38,890 nucleotides of DNA from Anaerolineales bacterium. Its GTDB lineage: Bacteria > Chloroflexota > Anaerolineae > Anaerolineales > UBA4823. Each line of letters starts with the position of its first letter. The stretch's first letter is position 1. Below the pieces are notes generated by a model, which ran no database searches, had not been told where the DNA came from, and worked only from the letters and a program-made list of their open reading frames with translations. The position numbers and the translations under genes were made by a program. The stretch lies in the NCBI GenBank assembly GCA_020060465.1, contig JAGVAD010000049.1, positions 1 through 38,890 on the forward strand, in the 5' to 3' direction. This document shows, piece by piece, positions 32,146 to 38,890 of the stretch.

Positions 32146-34101
32146 ATGACCGAGCCTTTTGCTTTTGGCGGTGAGATCGTTTGGCGGCCGACCGCGGATT
32201 ACATCGAGAAAGCCCACTTGACCGCTTTTATGCGCCAATGGGGGATCAAAGACTTTTCTGAATTGATGCAGCAGTCAACCAGCGACATCGCCTGGTTCAC
32301 CGACGCAGCGCTTAAGTATCTGGATATCCGCTTCTTCCAACCTTACACTCAGGTAGTGGATCTGTCGCGCGGCATCGCCTGGCCGCGCTGGTGTGTGGGC
32401 GGCGTGATGAATATTGTGCATAATTGTCTGGATAAATATCTGGGGACGCCCACCGAAAATCAAATTGCGCTGATCTGGGAAGGGGAAGAAGGGCAGAACC
32501 GCGCTCTGTCCTACGGCGAGTTATACCGCGAGGTCTGTCGGGCGGCGAATGGTCTGCGCGCCCTGGGCTTGAAGAAAGGCGATGCGGTGGGATTGTATAT
32601 GCCGATGACGCCGGAGATCGTCATCGCTTTGCTTGCCATTGCCCGCATCGGTGGGGTCATTTTGCCGTTGTTCTCGGGGTTTGGCAGCAGCGCCATCGCT
32701 GACCGTCTGGCGGATGCTGAAGCCAAAGCTTTGATCACCGCAGACGGTTCATTCCGGCGCGGCAGGCCGGCGGCGATGAAGCCCATCGCTGATGAGGCTG
32801 CAAGCCGCGTCGCCAGCTTACAGCGCATGATTGTGTTGAAGCGGACGAATCAGGAGACGCCCATGCAATCCGGGCGTGACCTGTGGTGGCACGAGTGGAT
32901 AGAGGAGCAGCCGCTTGAGTGCCCGATTGAATTGACCGATCCTGAAGATACGCTGATGATCATCTACACCTCGGGGACGACCGGACGCCCCAAAGGCGCG
33001 GTTCACACACACTGCGGCTTTCCTGTCAAGTCTGCTCAAGATATGGCCTTTGGCACGGATGTTCATGCGGGAGAGATCATTTATTGGATGACCGACATGG
33101 GCTGGATGATGGGTCCCTGGCTGGTGTTCGGTGCGCTGTTATTAGGCAGTACGTTTGTTTTGTATGATGGCGCGCCGGATTATCCTGCTCCCAATCGGCT
33201 TTGGTCGCTTGTGGAGCGTCATCGCATCACGACGTTGGGAGTCTCTCCTACTTTGGTGCGCGCCTTGATTCCGCATGGCGAAGCGCCGTTTCGCCAACAC
33301 GACTTATCCTCCCTGCGCTTTTTCGCCTCCACCGGGGAACCATGGAACCCGGACCCTTGGATGTGGCTTTTCGAGAAGGTCGGCGGCGGCAAGCGACCAA
33401 TCATTAACTATTCAGGCGGCACAGAGATCTCTGGCGGCATCGTGATGGGCAACCCGCTGCTGCCGCTCAAGCCTTGCGCTTTTTCTGCTCCTTGCCCCGG
33501 TATAGCTGCCGATGTAGTGGATGATTCGGGGCAGCCGGTGCGCGGCCAGGTGGGCGAACTGGTGATCAAAGCCCCCTGGATTGGCATGACGCGTGGTTTT
33601 TGGAAGGATCCTCAGCGCTACATAGACGCGTATTGGTCACGTTGGCCGAATACCTGGGTGCACGGCGACTTTGCTGTGATTGACGAGGATGGACTCTGGT
33701 ACATTCTTGGCCGGTCAGACGACACAATCAAAGTTGCAGGAAAGCGGCTGGGACCCGCCGAAATCGAGTCGATTTTGGTCAGCCATCCCGCTGTGCTGGA
33801 ATCGGCGGTGATTGGGGCGCCGGATGAAATCAAAGGCAATGAAGTGATTGCCTTTTGTGTGCTGATGGCGAATGATTTGGCCAACGACGAATTGCGTCGC
33901 GAGCTGCGCGATCTGGTGGCTCGCGCCCTGGGCAAGCCGCTGGCGCCGCGCGAGGTACTTTTCGTGAACGACTTGCCGAAAACGCGCAACGCCAAGGTGA
34001 TGCGGCGAATGATCCGCGCGGCTTATCTCGGCCTGGATCCCGGCGATACATCGTCTCTGGTCAACCCCGAAGCTTTGGATGCGATCCGTCGGGCGCGGTG
34101 A
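32146..34101 (+). CDS. Acetyl-CoA synthetase-like AMP-forming acyl-CoA ligase
   Basis: Activates a carboxylic acid to the acyl-CoA through an acyl-adenylate. The 651-residue length fits the acetyl/propionyl-CoA synthetase group. Seen: the ATP loop [11 protein letters not shown] (274-284), the [10 protein letters not shown] core, [21 protein letters not shown] at the hinge, and NAKVMRR near the end containing the catalytic Lys. The N-terminal cap ([21 protein letters not shown]) is unlike standard Acs, so the acid may not be acetate. The ATG at 32146 has GGAGG five bases upstream; a TTG at 32119 would add nine residues but has no such site. It starts a tight plus-strand cluster: the next gene begins 18 bases on. 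Confidence 0.88.
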   Translation: MTEPFAFGGEIVWRPTADYIEKAHLTAFMRQWGIKDFSELMQQSTSDIAWFTDAALKYLDIRFFQPYTQVVDLSRGIAWPRWCVGGVMNIVHNCLDKYLGTPTENQIALIWEGEEGQNRALSYGELYREVCRAANGLRALGLKKGDAVGLYMPMTPEIVIALLAIARIGGVILPLFSGFGSSAIADRLADAEAKALITADGSFRRGRPAAMKPIADEAASRVASLQRMIVLKRTNQETPMQSGRDLWWHEWIEEQPLECPIELTDPEDTLMIIYTSGTTGRPKGAVHTHCGFPVKSAQDMAFGTDVHAGEIIYWMTDMGWMMGPWLVFGALLLGSTFVLYDGAPDYPAPNRLWSLVERHRITTLGVSPTLVRALIPHGEAPFRQHDLSSLRFFASTGEPWNPDPWMWLFEKVGGGKRPIINYSGGTEISGGIVMGNPLLPLKPCAFSAPCPGIAADVVDDSGQPVRGQVGELVIKAPWIGMTRGFWKDPQRYIDAYWSRWPNTWVHGDFAVIDEDGLWYILGRSDDTIKVAGKRLGPAEIESILVSHPAVLESAVIGAPDEIKGNEVIAFCVLMANDLANDELRRELRDLVARALGKPLAPREVLFVNDLPKTRNAKVMRRMIRAAYLGLDPGDTSSLVNPEALDAIRRAR

Positions 34102-34119
34102 TGGTTCTATCAAGGTGGA

Positions 34120-35064
34120 ATGGTTATGATCCTGGTCACTGGCGGCACCGGGTTCATTGGCAGCGCGCTCATCCGGCGTCTGGTCGAAGCGGGTTATCCG
34201 GTTCGCACACTCATCCGGCCCTCTCCCCATTCTCCGCGCTTACCCCGTGGCGTATCAGTGGATGTGGCAGTCAGCAGTTTGACGGATGAACGCGGTCTGC
34301 GGGCTGCCATGGTTGGCGTTGATACGATTTATCACCTGGCGAGCGGCGAATGGAAAGGTCCCAGCGCCGATTTGTTTGAGATTGATGTTCGCGGCACGCG
34401 CACGGTGGTACAAATGGCCGAAGATGCGGGCGTGAAGAGATTTTTTTATGTCAGTCATCTGGGCGCAGATCGGGCGTCAGCTTATCCAGCGCTTAAATCA
34501 AAGGGTATCGCTGAGGAATTTATCCGTCGCAGTTCCCTAAATTACACCATCTTGCGTTCAGCGATTGTCTATGGTCAAGGCGATCATTTCACAACCGGTC
34601 TGGCGCGTTTGTTGGGCGCGATCCCGCTCTTCTTTTTGATGCCAGGTGATGGCAAAGTACATATCCAGCCCCTGTGGGTGGAAGATCTGACTGCTTGCCT
34701 GGTGTGGGCGCTGGATGATCCAGAAACTGAGAATCGTATTATAGATATAGGCGGACCTGAGTATCTATCTTTTCGCCAGGTGATGGAGCTGATTATGCAG
34801 GAAACCGGCCTTCGGCGACGATTGATGAGTGTGCCGCCGCCCTATTTACGTTGGCTCAATCTATTTCTTGAAACAACTTTCCCCAGTTTTCCGGTCTCTG
34901 CTTATTGGCTGGATTACATGGCAGTGAACCGTACGACAGCTTTAGACACCCTGCCGCGTGTTTTCAATTTAATGCCAACGCGCATGTCGCAGCATTTAGC
35001 ATATCTGCGCGAACACAACTGGCGGGCGTCTTTTTATCAATCTTTACGCGAGAGAAGAATTTGA
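34120..35064 (+). CDS. Atypical extended SDR, NAD(P)-dependent epimerase family
   Basis: A 314-residue Rossmann-fold protein. Seen: TGGTGFIGS (7-15), the DTIYHLASGEW segment, and a YPALK active-site Tyr-Lys pair followed by GIAEEFIRRSSLNYTILRSAIVYG. The last pattern is typical of the atypical NDUFA9-like / NmrA-like SDRs rather than sugar-nucleotide epimerases, so its reaction is uncertain. Starts at ATG 34120 or ATG 34126; AAGGTGG is better spaced for the second. The stop overlaps the TTG start of the next gene by four bases (TTGA), which indicates translational coupling. Confidence 0.85.
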   Translation: MVMILVTGGTGFIGSALIRRLVEAGYPVRTLIRPSPHSPRLPRGVSVDVAVSSLTDERGLRAAMVGVDTIYHLASGEWKGPSADLFEIDVRGTRTVVQMAEDAGVKRFFYVSHLGADRASAYPALKSKGIAEEFIRRSSLNYTILRSAIVYGQGDHFTTGLARLLGAIPLFFLMPGDGKVHIQPLWVEDLTACLVWALDDPETENRIIDIGGPEYLSFRQVMELIMQETGLRRRLMSVPPPYLRWLNLFLETTFPSFPVSAYWLDYMAVNRTTALDTLPRVFNLMPTRMSQHLAYLREHNWRASFYQSLRERRI

Positions 35065-36020
35065 GCCCGGTTACTTTGCATATTCTGGAAACGCCGCAAG
35101 CGATGGCGGCGGTTGAGGATCTTCAGCGCCTGATTTGGCCGGGAGCGGACTCCGACATCGTACCTGTGCACATGCTGTTGGCCGCCTGTCATAACGGCGG
35201 ATTGGTGATCGGCGCTTATGATACAGGCGCTGGTGGAGGCGGCTCAGCTTCAGCGTTGGAAGATTGGGCGTGGGATGAGCCGCCTCCGCAGTCGCCCCTG
35301 ATTGGCTTTGTATTTGGTTTTCCAGGCTTATACTTCACCCCCGATGGGCCGCGGCCAAAACATTGCTCACACATGCTCGGCGTTCACCCCAATTACCGCG
35401 ATCGGGGCGTGGGGTATCTGCTCAAACGAGCGCAATGGCAGATGGTGCGTCACCAGGGGTTAGACCGTATCACCTGGACGTATGACCCCCTGCTCAGCCG
35501 CAACGCGTACCTGAATATTGCCCGTCTGGGCGCGGTTTGCAACACTTACTTGCGCGACGCTTATGGGTCAATGCGCGACGAGTTGAACGCCGGATTGCCC
35601 TCAGACCGCTTCCAGGTGGATTGGTGGATCAATTCCCCACGGGTGAACCAGCGCTTGAGCAAGCGCCCACGTCTGACGCTCGATCTGGCGCATTTCCTTT
35701 CCGCTGGCGCCCCCATTCTCAATCCCACCCGCATTGATGAGAGCGGCCTGGCGCAGCCAGTGGAGGGTGCAAACCTGAGTGAGTTTGAGAAAACTCTTGA
35801 ATTAAACAATCATCCACCGCTGCTCCTGGTCGAAATTCCGGCGGATTTTTCAGCCATCAAAGCAGCCAGCCGCGAACTGGCGCTCGCCTGGCGATTACAT
35901 ACCCGCGGCCTGTTCGAACGCCTGTTTGAACAAGGATACCTGGCGACCGATTTCATCCATCTGCCAGGCGCTTACCCGCGCAGTTTTTATGTATTGAGTT
36001 ACGGAGAAAGCACTTTATGA
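35061..36020 (+). CDS. COG3375-like GNAT acyltransferase
   Basis: A 319-residue predicted acyltransferase. Seen: an N-terminal strand LHILETPQAMAAVEDLQRLIWPG, then SHMLGVHPNYRDRGVGYLLKRAQ (about 105-127), the acyl-CoA binding motif A of the GNAT fold. DRITWTYDPLLSRNAYLNI follows; this WTYDPL...N.yfN pattern is typical of COG3375 proteins. The start TTG 35061 overlaps the previous stop; the frame is open further upstream, but inside the preceding gene. It overlaps the NSAR/OSBS gene by four bases (ATGA). Family knowledge: in Geobacillus-type clusters a GNAT protein succinylates D-amino acids for NSAR, so that activity is a reasonable inference here. Confidence 0.82.
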   Translation: MSPVTLHILETPQAMAAVEDLQRLIWPGADSDIVPVHMLLAACHNGGLVIGAYDTGAGGGGSASALEDWAWDEPPPQSPLIGFVFGFPGLYFTPDGPRPKHCSHMLGVHPNYRDRGVGYLLKRAQWQMVRHQGLDRITWTYDPLLSRNAYLNIARLGAVCNTYLRDAYGSMRDELNAGLPSDRFQVDWWINSPRVNQRLSKRPRLTLDLAHFLSAGAPILNPTRIDESGLAQPVEGANLSEFEKTLELNNHPPLLLVEIPADFSAIKAASRELALAWRLHTRGLFERLFEQGYLATDFIHLPGAYPRSFYVLSYGESTL

Positions 36021-37123
36021 AGATCACCCAATTCGCGCTGCGTCATCTGCGTATGGCTTTGCGCACCCCATTCGAAACATCTTTTGGGCGCATTCAAACC
36101 CGCGATTGCATCCTGATTGAAGCGCGCACAGACGGCTTAACGGGTTATGGAGAATGTGTGGCGGACGCCGACCCTGGTTATTCATACGAAACTGTGCAAA
36201 CCGCCTGGCATATCTTACGCGATTTTCTAATTCCTGCGATTTTGAACCAGGAAATCCAGCACCCTGGGCAACTTCGCCAACGGCTGAACTTCGTGCGCGG
36301 TCATCCAATGGCGAAAGCCGGGCTGGAGATGGCGTTATGGGACCTGATGGGAAAGCTCCAGGGGCAGCCGCTCTCAGCCTTGCTGGGCGGCCAACGCCGG
36401 CAGGTGGAGGTGGGCGTCTCTGTGGGTTTGCAAGAGTCGCCATCCGCGCTGGTGAAAACGGTTGAAAACTACCTGGCGCAGGGCTACAAACGGATTAAGA
36501 TCAAGATCAAACCCGGACGGGATATAACTGACGCCCAGGCGGTGCGGAACGCATTTCCTCATCTGCTCTTGCAGGTGGACGCCAATTCGGCCTATCGTCT
36601 GGAAGATGCACATTCCTTGCTGCAACTGGATGACTTGAATCTGCTGTTAATCGAACAGCCTTTGGCTGAGGATGATCTATGGGATCACCATCATCTACAA
36701 GCGCAGTTACGCACCCCGATCTGCCTGGATGAGAGCATCCTCTCCGCACGCCATGCCCGACAGGCGCTCGAAATCGGCGCTTGCCGGATCATCAACATCA
36801 AGGCTGGTCGGGTGGGCGGATTGAGCGAGGCGGTCGCCATTCACGACCTGTGTCTGTCGCAACAGATTCCCGTATGGTGCGGGGGAATGTTGGAGACAGG
36901 CGTTGGGCGCGCCGCCAATCTGGCGCTGGCCTCTTTGCCGGGTTTCACCTTGCCTGGCGATATTTCCGCCTCAGACCGATATTATACAGAAGACATCACC
37001 CAAGAGCGTTTCGTCCTCAACGCGGATAGCACCATTGATACACCGACGCTCCCCGGCCTGGGGATCAGCATAGATCCGCCGGCGTTGGAGAGAGCGACAT
37101 TAGCGACATTAACATTGCCCTGA
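36017..37123 (+). CDS. N-succinylamino acid racemase / o-succinylbenzoate synthase
   Basis: An enolase-superfamily enzyme of 368 residues. All catalytic positions are seen: the KxK pair in KIKIKPG with Lys163, metal ligands Asp188 (VDANSAY), Glu213 (IEQPL) and Asp238 (CLDES), and Lys262 in NIKAGRVGG. The Arg at 265 corresponds to the position reported as favouring racemase activity in NSAR/OSBS enzymes. No other menaquinone gene is in the window, and the preceding gene encodes a GNAT, so N-succinylamino acid racemisation is more likely than, or additional to, a MenC role. It overlaps the GNAT gene by four bases. Both roles are known for single enzymes in this subgroup. Confidence 0.9.
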   Translation: MKITQFALRHLRMALRTPFETSFGRIQTRDCILIEARTDGLTGYGECVADADPGYSYETVQTAWHILRDFLIPAILNQEIQHPGQLRQRLNFVRGHPMAKAGLEMALWDLMGKLQGQPLSALLGGQRRQVEVGVSVGLQESPSALVKTVENYLAQGYKRIKIKIKPGRDITDAQAVRNAFPHLLLQVDANSAYRLEDAHSLLQLDDLNLLLIEQPLAEDDLWDHHHLQAQLRTPICLDESILSARHARQALEIGACRIINIKAGRVGGLSEAVAIHDLCLSQQIPVWCGGMLETGVGRAANLALASLPGFTLPGDISASDRYYTEDITQERFVLNADSTIDTPTLPGLGISIDPPALERATLATLTLP

Positions 37124-37196
37124 AGTCTTCAGGCGGCAAATCATCTCTAGAATTGCGCCTGAAATTGCTGTATACTACGAATAAATCAGGAGGAGC

Positions 37197-37835
37197 ATGC
37201 GCACCTACGACATCTCGCTCACCATTTCACCTGACTTGCCTGTCTGGCCTGGAGACCCTGAAATTGTTCTGGAACGCTTCTCGAAAATGGAAGAAGGCGA
37301 TCCATGTAATGTTACAAAGATCAGCGCCAGCCTGCACTTAGGCACGCATGTGGATGCGCCTTATCATTATCTCAATAGCGATGCTCCCACCATCGAGCAA
37401 CTTCCCCTTCACTTGCTGACCGGACGCGCCTACGTTTTGGAATTACCGAATGAAGTTGATCTCATTACGGCAGCAGTGTTGGAACATTCCGAAATCCCGC
37501 CGCGCACCAGAAGATTGTTGTTTAAAACCAGGAACTCGGCCATTTGGGCGCAGCAAAAACGACAATTTCAACCAGATTTTGTGGCTCTAAGCCCGGACGC
37601 GGCAGAATACCTGGCTCATCATGGCATCCGTTTGGTGGGTGTAGATTATCTATCGGTGGCGCCTTTTCATCTACCGGCGCCGACGCATGAAATCCTGCTG
37701 AAATCCGGCGTAGTAATAATCGAGGGGCTGGATCTATCACAGGTCAGACAGGGGCGTTACACGCTTTATTGCCTGCCATTGAAGATTGCCGGCGCCGACG
37801 GCGCGCCAGCGCGGGCGATTTTGATCGGGGTGTGA
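37197..37835 (+). CDS. Cyclase-family metal hydrolase (KynB-like)
   Basis: A 212-residue member of the putative cyclase / arylformamidase family. Seen: SPDLPVWPGDP at the start and the metal-binding motif HLGTHVDAPYH (His47, His51, Asp53, His57), plus VGVDYLSV and EGLDLSQV later. Known members hydrolyse N-formylkynurenine or isatin, or act on other amides and lactones; which applies is unclear. AGGAGG lies four bases before the ATG. A TATACT at 37171-37176 may give it its own promoter, 73 nt after the NSAR gene. Confidence 0.85.
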   Translation: MRTYDISLTISPDLPVWPGDPEIVLERFSKMEEGDPCNVTKISASLHLGTHVDAPYHYLNSDAPTIEQLPLHLLTGRAYVLELPNEVDLITAAVLEHSEIPPRTRRLLFKTRNSAIWAQQKRQFQPDFVALSPDAAEYLAHHGIRLVGVDYLSVAPFHLPAPTHEILLKSGVVIIEGLDLSQVRQGRYTLYCLPLKIAGADGAPARAILIGV

Positions 37836-37842
37836 TGATGGA

Positions 37843-38400
37843 ATGAAGCTCTTCCTTTGGATGCCCACCTTTCTTGGCTTACTTGCTGCGGCAGGATGCG
37901 GCGTGTCACCCGCTTCCAAACCGCTCCAGGAGGATAGCATGGCGATCCAGATTTCCAGTTCGGCTTTTGTGGATGGCGGTCCCATTCCTAAAAAATACAC
38001 CTGCGATGCAGAAAACGTTTCGCCGCCCTTAACCTGGCAGGGAGCGCCGGCTTCCACCCGGAGCTTTGCGCTCATTGCGGATGATCCAGATGCTCCAGTG
38101 GGCATCTGGGTTCACTGGGTGATGTATAACATCCCAGCCAATGTGATCGAGCTGCCCGAGGGGGCGGGGAATAGAGCTACGGACGCCAGCGCGGGCGTCC
38201 AGGGAGTGAATGATTTCCGTAAAATGGGTTACGGCGGGCCCTGTCCGCCGCGGGGCAAACCACACCGTTATTTTTTCAAGCTTTACGCTCTGGATGGGAT
38301 GCTGGATTTGAAGCCCGGCGCTTCAAAAGCCGACCTCGAAAAAGCCATGCAAGGACATATTCTGGCAACCGGTCAGATCATAGGCACGTATGGCCGTTGA
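37843..38400 (+). CDS. YbhB/PEBP-family protein with lipoprotein signal
   Basis: A phosphatidylethanolamine-binding / Raf-kinase-inhibitor-like protein, 185 residues. Seen: DPDAPVGIWVHWVMYNIP (the ligand-pocket DPDxP and HW motifs), GYGGPCPPRGKPHRYFFKLYALD and a GTYGR end. The N-terminus is a lipoprotein signal (lipobox LAAAGC). An internal ATG at 37939 has AGGAGG seven bases upstream and would yield a 153-residue cytosolic form, the normal YbhB length. The first ATG has only a weak site. Function of bacterial members is not settled. It follows the cyclase gene by seven bases. Confidence 0.88.
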   Translation: MKLFLWMPTFLGLLAAAGCGVSPASKPLQEDSMAIQISSSAFVDGGPIPKKYTCDAENVSPPLTWQGAPASTRSFALIADDPDAPVGIWVHWVMYNIPANVIELPEGAGNRATDASAGVQGVNDFRKMGYGGPCPPRGKPHRYFFKLYALDGMLDLKPGASKADLEKAMQGHILATGQIIGTYGR

Positions 38401-38440
38401 GCGGCGCGCTGCTCTTGGGCGGGATCGTCAGCAGGCGGAT

Positions 38441-38890
<450 letters not shown>

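Overview
The window looks like about 39 kb of chromosome from a GC-moderate, free-living bacterium, most likely a member of the Chloroflexota (Anaerolineae-like). That placement is inferred from gene content and style: a split NAD synthetase, an NfeD/SPFH pair, tandem short membrane-anchored paralogues, Thr/Pro-rich lipoprotein linkers and an NSAR-type enolase-superfamily gene. No rRNA or marker phylogeny is available to prove it.

Left edge (1-4780): an accessory module. It holds the 3' part of a large SNF2-like helicase with an inserted Cys cluster, a strong hairpin terminator, a 66-residue ORF, and a large serine recombinase. The recombinase gene ends 180 nt from the 3' end of a tRNA-Ser(CGA) gene, so this probably marks one edge of an integrated element that continues left of the window.

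4781-9608 (minus strand): tRNA-Ser, then an RNA-metabolism pair (RNase D with HRDC region, beta-CASP metallo-beta-lactamase), then an NfeD - SPFH - GNAT operon. 9753-12690 (plus): a divergent Lgt-like membrane protein overlapping the amidase half of a split glutamine-dependent NAD synthetase. The synthetase half (nadE) lies beyond a 455-nt repeat- and hairpin-rich spacer. 12806-16085: an MFS exporter and an ABC-F ATPase meet tail to tail. 16234-19498: an LCP (LytR-CpsA-Psr) protein and a GT39-like glycosyltransferase, both for cell-surface polymers.

19586-26030 (minus): two tandem paralogous lipoproteins, a small Cys-rich protein, two tandem TM-anchored paralogues, a class V aminotransferase, a UDP-GlcNAc 2-epimerase and a small membrane protein. 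26162-30734: an RNB-family exoribonuclease, a GT87-like membrane protein, and the MsrPQ methionine-sulfoxide repair pair; MsrP has both a Tat motif and a lipobox. 30945-38890: an SDR, then a tightly packed plus-strand run of acyl-CoA synthetase, atypical SDR epimerase, COG3375-like GNAT, NSAR/OSBS, cyclase-family hydrolase and PEBP protein, and finally a partial FabL-like reductase on the minus strand.

The features most worth attention are an approximately 80-bp hairpin repeat present in two dispersed copies, the GNAT-NSAR overlap pair (a candidate D- to L-amino acid route), the PEBP gene with two competing starts, the Lgt-like protein lacking the expected catalytic residues, and the recombinase/helicase module next to tRNA-Ser. 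I see no CRISPR array, rRNA or insertion sequence with a transposase.
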